Shown: positions 8,882 to 18,626, numbered from the stretch's first letter. The stretch is DNA of 64,000 nucleotides from Bradyrhizobium sp. 195 (GCF_023101665.1 NZ_CP082161.1:5952001-6016000), one strand, 5' to 3'. The notes: generated by a model not told the origin, from the letters alone. Numbers and translations: made by a program.

Positions 8882-9648
8882 CAGACCCTCCATTTGGCGC
8901 GGTTGCTGGCCCACTCGCCCTCAAGGAAGTTGCGATCGCGTAGCGAGTCCATCGGGTGCCAGAAGCCGTGATGCACATAGGCGCGCAGATCGTCACCGCG
9001 CACCAATTGCTCCATCGGCTCGCGCTCCCAGATCGTGTTGTCGTCTGCGATCAGCTCGCCGACCGAAGGCGACAACAGAAAGAAACCGCCATTGATCCAG
9101 CCGCCGTCGTCATTGGGCTTTTCCTCAAAATTGACGACGCGGTCACCCTCGATCGCGATGGCGCCGAAGCGCTTGGCCGGCCGCACCACCGAAACGGTGG
9201 CGCGGCGCCCATGCGCCTTGTGGAAAGCGATCTCGGCGGCAAGATCGATGTCAGCGACACCGTCGCCATAGGTCAATGCGAAGAAGGGCTCGTCCGCGAC
9301 GTAGGGCAGCACCCGCTTCAGCCGGCCGCCGGTCTGGGTGTCCTCGCCGGTGTCAACCAGCGTCACCCGCCACGGCTCGGCGGTTTCGCGATGCACTTCC
9401 ATCCGGTTCTCGGCGATGTGGAAGGTCACGTCGGACATGTGCAGGAAGTAGTTCGCGAAATACTCCTTGATCATGAAGCCCTTGTAGCCAAGGCAGATCA
9501 CGAAATCATGGAAGCCGTAGTGGCTGTAGATCTTCATGATGTGCCACAGGATGGGCCGCCCACCGATCTCCACCATCGGCTTCGGTCGCGTGCTGGTCTC
9601 CTCCGCGATTCGCGTGCCGAGGCCTCCCGCAAGAATTACGACTTTCAT
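8878..9648 (-). CDS. rfbF: Glucose-1-phosphate cytidylyltransferase
   Basis: 256 residues. Makes CDP-glucose from CTP and glucose-1-phosphate, the entry step for CDP-deoxy sugars. The N-terminal nucleotide-binding loop is LAGGLGTRIAEETSTRPKPM (residues 6-25), with the G-G-x-G-T-R and P-K-P-M blocks. TYGDGVADID (about residue 126) carries the metal-binding aspartate, and the length matches the RfbF family. It is the first gene of the two-gene rfbF-rfbG unit and starts opposite uxs across a 219-base AT-richer gap. The gene order fits a supply line to the split-transketolase/epimerase operon located downstream on the same strand. Confidence 0.94.
   Translation of the reverse strand: MKVVILAGGLGTRIAEETSTRPKPMVEIGGRPILWHIMKIYSHYGFHDFVICLGYKGFMIKEYFANYFLHMSDVTFHIAENRMEVHRETAEPWRVTLVDTGEDTQTGGRLKRVLPYVADEPFFALTYGDGVADIDLAAEIAFHKAHGRRATVSVVRPAKRFGAIAIEGDRVVNFEEKPNDDGGWINGGFFLLSPSVGELIADDNTIWEREPMEQLVRGDDLRAYVHHGFWHPMDSLRDRNFLEGEWASNRAKWRVW
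8886..8891 (-). promoter_or_regulatory. Ribosome binding site setting the rfbG start
   Basis: On the minus strand GGAGGG sits 4 bases before the GTG at 8881, inside the end of rfbF. It decides between three in-frame starts and indicates translational coupling to rfbF through the GTGA overlap. Confidence 0.65.
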
Positions 9649-9757
9649 TCACCTGCTCCGAACGGGAGGCACGCTCCCCGCGTATTCCAGACGGCTTCTA
9701 TACGAAGTGGCGGGACCTGGAAAATCATCGGTCCTCAAGCAACTCCCAGAGATCAAT

Positions 9758-9773
9758 AGGTATTTAATTACCT
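9758..9773. promoter_or_regulatory. AT-rich palindrome in the rfbF/uxs divergent gap
   Basis: AGGTA-TTTAAT-TACCT is a 16-base inverted repeat in a locally AT-rich patch of an otherwise GC-rich region. It lies 110 bases before rfbF and 95 before uxs, so it could be an operator or part of divergent promoters. No clear -35/-10 pair was identified around it. Confidence 0.3.
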
Positions 9774-9867
9774 TTATGCAAAGCTATTGGCGTTTTCGCC
9801 CGTAGCCGATACCACTCTGCCCGCCGCAGCGGGACGAGACCGTCCCGAGACCCAGCTGGAACCGATC

Positions 9868-10830
<963 letters not shown>

Positions 10831-10869
10831 TCTGCTCGCAACTCCAGTCGTTCGCAGCGAGCTACGGCA

Positions 10870-12174
10870 ATGAGCGCACCGCCAGGCATCATCAGCGATT
10901 TGCGCGCCGGCCTGGACTCGAAATCCGCGCTGACGAAACTGGTGTTGCTGCACAGCGCCGTCACCTGCCTGTCACTGATCGAGGTCGCGACCTTCCAGCT
11001 CTCCATCGACTTCGACCCGAGACGCCTCTGGATCGCGGTCATCGTCGCGGCCGGCTTTTCCGTCGTCTCGCTGCTGTTCGCCTCCGCCCGCTTCAGCTTC
11101 GGCTATTTCGTCGGATTCTACTCCTACACGATGATCCTGGGCTTCCTGTGGATCGACGTCTTCTCCGACTACAATTACCCGCGATTGCTTGCAGGAGTTT
11201 CGGCGGCATTGGCGCTGCTGCTCTTCCTGATGCCCACCCTGTTCATCCGGGCGCCGCTGCGGCAATTCGTGACCCTGTCCAACGCCCGTTTCGAGCACCT
11301 GCTTACGCTCGTTCTGGCGGTCTCTATCGCCACCATCGCGGTGGCTTCGACCTACAATTTCCGTCTGGTCTCGGTCGCGCGCATTTACGACTTCCGCGAC
11401 ACCCTCGAATTTCCGGGAGCGCTGCGATATCTGATAGGATGGGTCTCCAGCACGCTGCTGCCGTTCGCCTTCGCCTGCTACTGGCTGCTCGGCCATCGCG
11501 TCCGCGCCGTCCTCGTCCTGGTCCTTCTATTGTTGTTCTATCCCGTCACGCTGACGAAGTTCGCGTTATTCACGCCGGCCTGGTTGATCGCGCTGGTCGT
11601 GCTGTCACGGTTTCTGGAGGCGAGAACATCGGTCATCGCATCGATTTTCGTCCCGATGCTGATCGGGCTACTCGTGATCTGGCTGACAGAGGCTAGCCTG
11701 AGGAGCATTCCCGGCAGATATTTCGACATCGTCAACATCCGGATGATGGCGACGGCATCGGGCGCTCTCGACCTGTACAACCATTTCTTTGCGAGCCACC
11801 CGCTGACCTGGTTCTGCCAGATCTCCGTGCTCAAGCCGCTGGTGTATTGTCCTTACGAGGAGCCGCTCGCGGTGGTGATGCAGAACACCTACGATTTCGG
11901 CAATTTGAACGCGTCGCTGTTTGCGACGGAAGGAATCGCGTCCGTCGGCCCCTGGCTGGCACCGCTGACCGCGCTCGCGGCAGGCCTCGTTCTGGCGCTC
12001 GGTAATCGCGCCTCCGCAGGCCTCTCGCCTCGCTTTGTCCTGATGTCATCAGGCGTGCTGCCGCACGTCCTGCTCAACGTGCCGCTCACCGTCGCCATGG
12101 TTACCCACGGCACCGCCATCCTGTTCCTGCTCTGGTACGTGATGCCCCGCAACGTGTTCGAAGAGAAGCCGTGA
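10870..12174 (+). CDS. Multi-pass membrane protein, candidate O-antigen polymerase
   Basis: 434 residues with about ten to twelve hydrophobic segments spread over the whole length and a larger, more polar loop around residues 270-350. This pattern is common in Wzy-type polysaccharide polymerases, which are hard to recognise by sequence. It sits between uxs and a CgeB-like glycosyltransferase, and the same cluster has a Wzx-like flippase and no other candidate polymerase. Its stop (12172-12174) lies 4 bases before the next start, implying co-translation. No family motif was recognised; the polymerase label rests on topology and location only. Confidence 0.5.
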   Translation: MSAPPGIISDLRAGLDSKSALTKLVLLHSAVTCLSLIEVATFQLSIDFDPRRLWIAVIVAAGFSVVSLLFASARFSFGYFVGFYSYTMILGFLWIDVFSDYNYPRLLAGVSAALALLLFLMPTLFIRAPLRQFVTLSNARFEHLLTLVLAVSIATIAVASTYNFRLVSVARIYDFRDTLEFPGALRYLIGWVSSTLLPFAFACYWLLGHRVRAVLVLVLLLLFYPVTLTKFALFTPAWLIALVVLSRFLEARTSVIASIFVPMLIGLLVIWLTEASLRSIPGRYFDIVNIRMMATASGALDLYNHFFASHPLTWFCQISVLKPLVYCPYEEPLAVVMQNTYDFGNLNASLFATEGIASVGPWLAPLTALAAGLVLALGNRASAGLSPRFVLMSSGVLPHVLLNVPLTVAMVTHGTAILFLLWYVMPRNVFEEKP

Positions 12175-12178
12175 CGCC

Positions 12179-13357
12179 GTGCGCATCCTGATCCTCAACG
12201 CCGACTATCCGCGCTTCCTGGCCTGGCTCTACCGGCGCAGACCCGGCCTCGAGAACGAACGTTACGCGGCGCAGATGGCGGCGCGGAACGCCAGCCTGTT
12301 CGGCGTTGCCGATTTCTATTCGCGCAATTTCGCCGGCCTCGGCCACGTCGCTGCCGACATCCATGTCAACAATCCCTGGATGCGGGCAGCCTGGGCGCGC
12401 GAGCACGGCCTTGCCGTCACCGAGCCGCCGCCACCCGGCGCCTCGGCCGCCCTCAATGCCATTCCCGGCTGGCTGCAACGCGCAGTCGCCCCCTTCAAGC
12501 CGGTGCTGCGACCGCTCGCGCGCAAGGTCGGCCTCAGCCCGCGGCTCGACGCGGAAGCAGAAAAAATCCTGCTGGAGCAGATCGAGGACTTCAAGCCGGA
12601 TCTCGTCCTCAACCAGGATCTATTCCACGTCGACACGCGCCTGGCGCGCAGGATCAAGCAGATCGGCCGGCCGATCCTGGTCGGCCAGATCGGCATTGCG
12701 CCCTCGCGCGGCGAGGACTGGTCGGTCTACGACCTCATGATCTCGCAGATGGCGGCGGTGGTGGACTTCTTCCGTGCCCACGGAGCGCGCGCGGAAGTCG
12801 TCCATCTCGCCTTCGAACCAGCTATCCTCGACGTCCTGCCTCCGTTTCCCCAGCAAGAATTCGACGTCACCTTCGTCGGTGCCGTATCGGCGGATCACCA
12901 GCTTCGTGTCGCGCAGCTCGAAGCGGTGGCACGGCGCTACGATCTCAAACTGTTCGGCAGCGGCTTGCACTCCCTTCCCGCCTCCTCGCCGCTGCACCGC
13001 TGCTACCAGGGCGAGGTGTGGGGCGTGGAGATGTACCAGGCACTTCGCGCCTCGCGCGTCACGCTCAATTCGCATATCGACATGGCCGGCCGTGAGGCTG
13101 GCAATGCCCGTCTGTTCGAAGCGACCGGCGTCGGCGCGTTCCTGCTCACCGACTTCAAGGACAATCTCCACAAATTGTTCGCTCCCGAGCGCGAGATCGT
13201 CGCGTGGCGCAGCGTCGAGGACTGTCTCGCGTTGATCGATCGGTATCTCGCCGACGATATGGCGCGCCGGTCCATTGCCAAGGCGGGACAGGCCAGGACG
13301 TTTGCCGCCCATACCTTCCAACGGCGTGTCGAAGAAATACTCGCTCACCTCGCCTGA
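12179..13357 (+). CDS. CgeB-like glycosyltransferase
   Basis: 392 residues starting with GTG at 12179. MRILILNADYPRFLAWLY is the N-terminal strand of a GT-B fold. The second half contains FDVTFVGAVSADHQLR, a LYGxG-like LFGSG and the VTLNSHIDMAGREAGNARLF stretch with the GxGxxLLTDF pattern (GVGAFLLTDFKDN). Together these match the CgeB/Glyco_trans_1_2 group (distant group 1 glycosyltransferases first seen in spore maturation protein CgeB). It would add a sugar during repeat-unit assembly. It is on the same strand as, and nearly contiguous with, the preceding membrane protein gene. Substrate unknown. Confidence 0.75.
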   Translation: MRILILNADYPRFLAWLYRRRPGLENERYAAQMAARNASLFGVADFYSRNFAGLGHVAADIHVNNPWMRAAWAREHGLAVTEPPPPGASAALNAIPGWLQRAVAPFKPVLRPLARKVGLSPRLDAEAEKILLEQIEDFKPDLVLNQDLFHVDTRLARRIKQIGRPILVGQIGIAPSRGEDWSVYDLMISQMAAVVDFFRAHGARAEVVHLAFEPAILDVLPPFPQQEFDVTFVGAVSADHQLRVAQLEAVARRYDLKLFGSGLHSLPASSPLHRCYQGEVWGVEMYQALRASRVTLNSHIDMAGREAGNARLFEATGVGAFLLTDFKDNLHKLFAPEREIVAWRSVEDCLALIDRYLADDMARRSIAKAGQARTFAAHTFQRRVEEILAHLA

Positions 13358-13481
13358 ATCTGCACCGGCAGGCGGAGCAATCGCCATGATCGTCCGCCCT
13401 TGACGGTCCCGGCCAAAATGGCCAAAGTGCGCGGCGAGGCAGCTATCTCACTCTAATCACAGCGGTTTTTTGAGGCTCACG

Positions 13482-13928
13482 ATGGAACACGTCGAACAAG
13501 TTCGATTCGGCGATCAGCTTTATGCGATCATCGTGCGGGCCTCGTTCCGCGAGCCGGGCATCCACTTCTTTTCGACGCCGGAGCTGTCCCAGCAGCTCGC
13601 CTTCATGAGTCATCCGCAAGGCAAGACCATCGAGCCTCATCGCCACAACAAGGTGACGCGCGAGGTGCACTACACTCAGGAGGTCCTCCTGATCCAGAAG
13701 GGCAAACTCCAGGTCGACTTCTACACGGTCGAGGAAACTTATCTCGAAAGCCGCGTGCTCTGTGCCGGCGACATCATCCTGTTGTGCAGCGGCGCCCACG
13801 GCTTCCACGTGCTCGAGCCGCTCGAGATGTTCGAGATCAAGCAAGGTCCCTATTCCGGCGAGAACGACAAGACCCGCTTTGCCGAGGCCTCCCCGTCCGA
13901 AATCCGGATCAAGGGGCCAAACCTGTGA
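13482..13928 (+). CDS. Cupin-fold protein of sugar-biosynthesis cluster
   Basis: 148 residues. ATG at 13482 has TGAGG 6 bases upstream; an in-frame TTG at 13470 is less likely. A cupin double-stranded beta-helix is visible: the EPHRHNKVTREVHYTQEVL segment has the His-x-His and Glu metal ligands, and GDIILLCSGAHGF is the second cupin motif. Small cupins next to DegT aminotransferases in LPS clusters are often keto-isomerases or sugar-acyl enzymes of the FdtA/WxcM type, but this one is not a clear match. The stop overlaps the aminotransferase start as GTGA. It may act on the same keto-sugar; its function is open. Confidence 0.65.
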   Translation: MEHVEQVRFGDQLYAIIVRASFREPGIHFFSTPELSQQLAFMSHPQGKTIEPHRHNKVTREVHYTQEVLLIQKGKLQVDFYTVEETYLESRVLCAGDIILLCSGAHGFHVLEPLEMFEIKQGPYSGENDKTRFAEASPSEIRIKGPNL

Positions 13929-15046
13929 CCGCACCGTTCATTCCGGTCAACACGCCGCTGCTCGACGGCAACGAAGCCGACTATCTCGCCGAATGCATCC
14001 GGACAGGATGGATCTCCTCGGAGGGCCCGTTCATCAAGCGCTTCGAGCAGGCGATGGCCGAGGCCGCCGGACGACGACACGGCATCGCCGTAACCAACGG
14101 CTCGGTCGCGCTCGACATCGCCGTCCATGCCCTTGGGCTCGATGAGGGGTCCGAAGTCATCATCCCGACCTTCACCATCATCAGTTGCGCGGCCGCGGTG
14201 CTGCGCGCGGGTCTCGTGCCCGTCGGGGTCGACTGTGATGCCGCGACCTGGAACATGACGGCCGAGGGCGTGGAAGCCGCGATCACGCCGCGCACGCGCG
14301 CGATCATGGTGGTCCACATCTACGGTCTGCCGGTCGACCTCGATCCGATCCTGGCGCTGGCCCGCAAGCACAATCTGAAAGTGATCGAGGACGCCGCCGA
14401 GATGCACGGCCAGACCTATCGCGGCGCGCCTTGCGGAAGCTTCGGCGATGTCTCGACCTTCAGCTTCTATCCGAACAAGCACGTCACGACCGGTGAGGGC
14501 GGCATGATCCTCACCGATGACGACACGCTCGCCGATCGGCTGCAGGGCCTGCGCAATCTATGCTTCCAGCCGCAGCAGCGCTTCGTCCACGAGGAACTCG
14601 GCTGGAACGCGCGCATGACCAACCTCCAGGCTGCACTTGGCGTCGCCCAGGTCGAGCGCCTATCGCGAACGGTCGAGATCAAGCGCCGGATCGGCCGGCT
14701 TTACGATGAACATCTCGCAGGCCTCAACCGCATCCGTCGCCCCGTCGCCCGCACCGGCTATGCCGACAACATCTACTGGGTCTACGGCATCGTGCTGAAC
14801 GACGACGTCCCGTTCGACGCCAAGGAAGCGATGCGGCGCCTCGGCGAAAAGGGCATCGGGACGCGGCCGTTCTTCTGGTGCATGCACGAGCAGCCGGTGT
14901 TGCGCCGAATGGGCCTGATGCGCGACGAAAGCCATCCAAATTCGGAATACATCGCTCGGCGCGGATTTTACCTGCCAAGCGGGCTTGCCCTGACCGACGA
15001 CGAGATCGCGCGCTCGGCCGAGGCGCTGAAGGAGATCCTGGCGTGA
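13925..15046 (+). CDS. DegT/DnrJ/EryC1 aminotransferase, perosamine-synthase-like
   Basis: 373 residues. PLP-dependent sugar aminotransferase. The internal-aldimine lysine is K185 in YPNKHVTTGEGG; VIEDAAEMHG (about 153-162) carries the PLP-pyridine aspartate, and TNGSVALDIA the phosphate-binding loop. The TGWISSEGPFIKRFE and HIYGLPVDLDPIL blocks resemble GDP-perosamine synthase (4-amination of a 4-keto-6-deoxy sugar) more than the 3-amino subgroup. The start is GTG at 13925, overlapping the cupin stop; the methyltransferase begins in the same GTGA way at the other end. The substrate could be CDP-4-keto-6-deoxyglucose made by rfbG or another nucleotide sugar from outside the window. Confidence 0.88.
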   Translation: MTAPFIPVNTPLLDGNEADYLAECIRTGWISSEGPFIKRFEQAMAEAAGRRHGIAVTNGSVALDIAVHALGLDEGSEVIIPTFTIISCAAAVLRAGLVPVGVDCDAATWNMTAEGVEAAITPRTRAIMVVHIYGLPVDLDPILALARKHNLKVIEDAAEMHGQTYRGAPCGSFGDVSTFSFYPNKHVTTGEGGMILTDDDTLADRLQGLRNLCFQPQQRFVHEELGWNARMTNLQAALGVAQVERLSRTVEIKRRIGRLYDEHLAGLNRIRRPVARTGYADNIYWVYGIVLNDDVPFDAKEAMRRLGEKGIGTRPFFWCMHEQPVLRRMGLMRDESHPNSEYIARRGFYLPSGLALTDDEIARSAEALKEILA

Positions 15047-15810
15047 CGGTGTTCGCCGACTACGCGCCCTGGTATGATCTTCTGTATCAGGACAAGGATT
15101 ACGCGGCCGAGATGGCGTTCGTCGAGGCTCGCCTGCGCGACCGCGGCGTTTCCTCGGGCAAGCTGCTCGATCTCGGCTGCGGCACCGGCCTGCATGCGCT
15201 CGCCTTCGCGCGCCATGGGTGGAACGTTGCCGGCATCGATCTCAGCGACGAGATGATCGCGCGCGCCAAGATGCGTGCCGCGCAAGCCGGGTTGTCGATC
15301 CCGTTTCGGCAGGGCAATGCCTGCGAGACAGGTCCCGAACGCGATTTCGATGCTGTGGTGTCGCTGTTCCACGTCGCAAGCTATCAGACCAGCCGCGACG
15401 CCCTGACGGCCATGTTCCGCACGGCCCATGCGGCACTGAAGCCGGACGGCGTCTTCTTCTTCGACTATTGGTACGGCGGCGCCGTGCTGGCGCAGGGCGT
15501 CGAGACGCGCGTCAAGGTGATCGAGCAGAAGCCGCTGCGCCTCACCCGCATTGCGCGATCCGATCATGACGAACAGACCGCGACCGTCACCGTGAACTAT
15601 ACGCTGTTCTGCGAGGAGATGGATCGCGCCACGATCCAGCGTGTCGATGAAGCGCACCACATGCGCTACTGGTTTCCGTTCGAGATCGATGCAGCGCTTG
15701 CGGCGACCGGCTTCCAGCCCGCCGCTCACGCCGCATGGCTGACAGAAGACGCACCGAACTCGAAGAGCTGGGCGGCCTATGCAGTCGCCGGGAAGAGTGT
15801 CACACCGTGA
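15043..15810 (+). CDS. SAM-dependent methyltransferase, DesVI/TylM1-like
   Basis: 255 residues. Class I methyltransferase with SAM motif LLDLGCGTG (41-49) and the acidic AGIDLSDEMI strand. The N-terminal ADYAPWYDLLYQDKDYAAE block (residues 5-23) closely resembles the start of DesVI/TylM1 aminosugar N,N-dimethyltransferases (ADVYDLFY...GKDYAAE). FFFDYWYGGAVL takes the place of their VVVDPWWFPE segment. With a sugar aminotransferase immediately before it, N-methylation of the amino sugar is the most economical reading. O-methylation or a different acceptor is possible. GTG start at 15043 overlaps the preceding stop as GTGA, with AAGGAG upstream. Confidence 0.8.
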   Translation: MTVFADYAPWYDLLYQDKDYAAEMAFVEARLRDRGVSSGKLLDLGCGTGLHALAFARHGWNVAGIDLSDEMIARAKMRAAQAGLSIPFRQGNACETGPERDFDAVVSLFHVASYQTSRDALTAMFRTAHAALKPDGVFFFDYWYGGAVLAQGVETRVKVIEQKPLRLTRIARSDHDEQTATVTVNYTLFCEEMDRATIQRVDEAHHMRYWFPFEIDAALAATGFQPAAHAAWLTEDAPNSKSWAAYAVAGKSVTP

Positions 15811-17015
15811 GACCGCTGCGCCTTGCCGTGATGCTGGAACAGGCGCTCGAGGTCGGCGGCGGCTTCCAGCAGCCGCTCAACGACCTGCTCTGGTTGCGCG
15901 ACTGGGCGGCCAAGTCGGGCAACGAGATCGTGGTGTACTCGCCCTACCCGAAGACCCTGGACATCCTGAAGGAGTTCGGCGTCGTAGCCCGCCTGCTCAA
16001 GTTCGGGCCGCTCGACCATGTCTTCCTGTTCCTGAAATATTGCGGACCATTCGATCTCGTCCAGATCGCGCTGAAGCTGAGATCGCCGTTCGAGCGGGCG
16101 CTGATCCGCGACGGCATCGACGTCGTGCACTTCACCTCGACCTCGAAGCGGCACCTGCTGCTCTACGAGCTGCCGTTCATCATCACGATCTTCGACGGCT
16201 GCCACCGCGATGCACCGGAGTTTCCGGAGGTCCGGACGTTCGGCGAATTCGAGCGCCGCGAGATCCTGTTCGGCCTTGCCAGCACCAAGGCGGCAGTCGT
16301 GATCGTCAACGCGCCGGAGTTGGTCGACGATCTCTGCCGCCGTTATGCCATGGAAAGGGAGCGCGCGGTCTGCATCCCGTTCTCGCCCTCCACCTATGTC
16401 AGCCAGTCCACGTCAGACGCCGCCGACGATGCGGCGGTGCTGGCAAGATACCGGCTCAAGCCCGGCTATCTGTTCTATCCGGCGCAATTCTGGCCGCACA
16501 AGAACCACATGACGCTGCTCGCCGCGCTCACAAGCTTGCGCGAGCGGGGCATCACCGAACGGCTGGTGCTGTGCGGCTCGGATCGCGGCGGCCGCGACAA
16601 GATCGATGCGGCGATCCGTGCCTACGGCCTGTCGGACCAGATCTCCATCATCGGCTTCGTCAAGTCCGCCGAACTGGGCGCGCTGTATCGCGGCGCCGCC
16701 GCGCTGGTGATGCCGAGCTATTTCGGCCCGACCAATCTTCCACCGTTGGAAGCCTGGGCGGTCGGCACGCCGGTGATCTATCCGGAGGCCTTCAAGGCCC
16801 AGGCCGGCGACGCCGCGATCCTGTTCGACTATGACGACCCGCGTTCACTCGCGGATGCGATCGTCAGCCTGCGAACCGAGGGCACGCGCGAACGGCTGCA
16901 AGCGGCCGGAGAGATCCGGCTCGCGCACTTTGCCGCGGAGACCAAGGCCGGCCACCAGCAATTCGCCCGCCATTTGGAACGGCTGAAGCACCGGCTGGCG
17001 TTGACCGCGCGCTGA
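15807..17015 (+). CDS. Group 1 glycosyltransferase (GT4)
   Basis: 402 residues, GT-B fold. The C-terminal donor domain has the FYPAQFWPHKNH strand, LVLCGSDRGG, SIIGFVKSAELGALYRGA and the EX7E-type region MPSYFGPTNLPPLEAWAVGTPVI with a conserved PPLEAW acidic motif; all are typical of family 4 glycosyltransferases. GTG start at 15807 overlaps the methyltransferase stop as GTGA, so this is the fourth gene of a translationally coupled cassette. It may be the transferase that adds the modified amino sugar made by the three genes before it. The gene ends 6 bases from the stop of the convergent flippase gene. Confidence 0.88.
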   Translation: MRPLRLAVMLEQALEVGGGFQQPLNDLLWLRDWAAKSGNEIVVYSPYPKTLDILKEFGVVARLLKFGPLDHVFLFLKYCGPFDLVQIALKLRSPFERALIRDGIDVVHFTSTSKRHLLLYELPFIITIFDGCHRDAPEFPEVRTFGEFERREILFGLASTKAAVVIVNAPELVDDLCRRYAMERERAVCIPFSPSTYVSQSTSDAADDAAVLARYRLKPGYLFYPAQFWPHKNHMTLLAALTSLRERGITERLVLCGSDRGGRDKIDAAIRAYGLSDQISIIGFVKSAELGALYRGAAALVMPSYFGPTNLPPLEAWAVGTPVIYPEAFKAQAGDAAILFDYDDPRSLADAIVSLRTEGTRERLQAAGEIRLAHFAAETKAGHQQFARHLERLKHRLALTAR

Positions 17016-17021
17016 ATTGCC

Positions 17022-18626
17022 CTAAGCCGGAATGCGCGCCCTCAGGCGCTCGCGCAGCGCCGCATTCAACAGCGGGCTTGCGAGCATGCTGACTACGGCC
17101 AGCCAGATCGCGCATTCCACGACGAAGTGCACGAGCCCGCTTCCCGGCACCAGCGCGGTGATCGCCTGCCCGATCAGCCAGCCCGACGCCACGATGCCGA
17201 CGCCCATGAACATCAGAAAGGCGACGTGCCTGAAGGGATGATGCAGGGTCTGGCGCATGACCAGCAGCGCGAGCAGTCCGAACTGAACGAGGATGTCGCT
17301 TGCGACCACGGCAAGCGCGGCCCCGAGCGGCCCCAGCCGCGGAATCAGAACGAAGGACAGCGCCAGGAAGACCACGAGCTGGAGGCCTTTGGTCCGGATC
17401 AGGAGATCGCCGCGATTGCTGTGATTGGCAAAGACCAGTGCCAGCAGCGATGGCGCGACGGCCGCCGAGCCGAGCAGCAGTGTCACCGTGAGCGGCGCGT
17501 CATAGGGAATGCTGCCATGGGTCCACAACGCGAAGAAATCCGGCCAAAACGGCAGCAGGCCGGCGACGGTCAGGCAGGCAAGGCCTGTCACGAACACCGA
17601 GCCATGGGCGTAGAGCCGGCGCAGCCGATCTTTGTCGCCGACCGCATGATCGTGGCCGAGCTCGGCGGCGAGCGGCAGCGTCACCTGGAGGCACAGGCCG
17701 CGCACCAGGCTCGCGATCACACGCGTCAAGCCCCATTGCGCCACCGCGACGCGGTTCGTGACCAATGCCGAGACGAGCAGCACCGGGACGTTGACGAGTG
17801 CGAGCTCGGTGATGTTGGCTACCGCAAAGGGCACTGCGCGGCCGAATTGTCCGACGCTCCAGCGCAGGGATGGCGACACGAACGGCGGCTTGCCGGCACG
17901 GCGCAGGAACGGAAACAGTCGCGGCGCGTCGAACGCAGCGAGCAGGATCGCGAACAGGACCTGCATCGACACGAAGGCAATCGCGACCGCAAGCAGGCTG
18001 CCGAACAATGCGAGCGCCGCGAGCTGGGCGATCTGTCCAAGCAGCAGCGCGGCGTTTTGCAGCCAGACCGTCCGGCCATAATGGCCTCGCACCCGATAGA
18101 GGCCGGAGACGAGGTTGGCGGGCACGGTCAGAAGCATGCCCAGAATCATCACCAGCATCGCAGCATCGAATGTTGGCGTGGCGTGAAAGCCGAGCACGGC
18201 CGATGGCGGCGCAAGAACCACCGCCGCGCACAAAAGCACACCCAGCACCGCCACGATGGCGAGATAGATCCGCAGCAGCGCCGAATAGAAATTCGCAGTG
18301 CGCCCGTCGCAATCGGCGCAAGCCTTGAACGCGAGAAAGCGGTTGATCGCGCGAAGCTGCAATCCGGCATCCGCCACGACGACGAGGCTTCCCGCCGCAT
18401 AGATCGCAAGCCAGGCCGCGAGCGTGTCGCCGGTCCAGACATGCAGGAAGGCGGGGATGAGCAGAAGCTGCTGAGACAGCCCCAGCGCCATCTGGACCAG
18501 GTTGGCGGACCAGCCCTGCAAGAGGCGGCGGGCGCGGCTGATGCCGCCAGGCCTGCTCGAACCGTCGGCCGGGCCGGGCGCGTCAATTTGCTCGTCGGTC
18601 AAGCCGCGTCCTTCCCGGTCAAGCAA
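17022..18626 (-). CDS. Polysaccharide flippase, Wzx-like (MOP superfamily)
   Basis: 534 residues with roughly 12-14 hydrophobic helices after a 40-residue hydrophilic N-terminus. The overall arrangement (ARRLLQGWSANLVQMALGLSQQLLLIPAFLHVW as the first helix pair, a long central loop, paired helices to the end) is that of the MOP/Wzx flippases that move undecaprenyl-linked oligosaccharide across the inner membrane. It is the only exporter-type protein in the cluster, and no ABC-type O-antigen exporter was found, which points to Wzx/Wzy-dependent assembly. Encoded opposite to the GT cassette and convergent with it. Possible in-frame internal starts after residue 1 cannot be excluded. Confidence 0.8.
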   Translation of the reverse strand: MLDREGRGLTDEQIDAPGPADGSSRPGGISRARRLLQGWSANLVQMALGLSQQLLLIPAFLHVWTGDTLAAWLAIYAAGSLVVVADAGLQLRAINRFLAFKACADCDGRTANFYSALLRIYLAIVAVLGVLLCAAVVLAPPSAVLGFHATPTFDAAMLVMILGMLLTVPANLVSGLYRVRGHYGRTVWLQNAALLLGQIAQLAALALFGSLLAVAIAFVSMQVLFAILLAAFDAPRLFPFLRRAGKPPFVSPSLRWSVGQFGRAVPFAVANITELALVNVPVLLVSALVTNRVAVAQWGLTRVIASLVRGLCLQVTLPLAAELGHDHAVGDKDRLRRLYAHGSVFVTGLACLTVAGLLPFWPDFFALWTHGSIPYDAPLTVTLLLGSAAVAPSLLALVFANHSNRGDLLIRTKGLQLVVFLALSFVLIPRLGPLGAALAVVASDILVQFGLLALLVMRQTLHHPFRHVAFLMFMGVGIVASGWLIGQAITALVPGSGLVHFVVECAIWLAVVSMLASPLLNAALRERLRARIPA

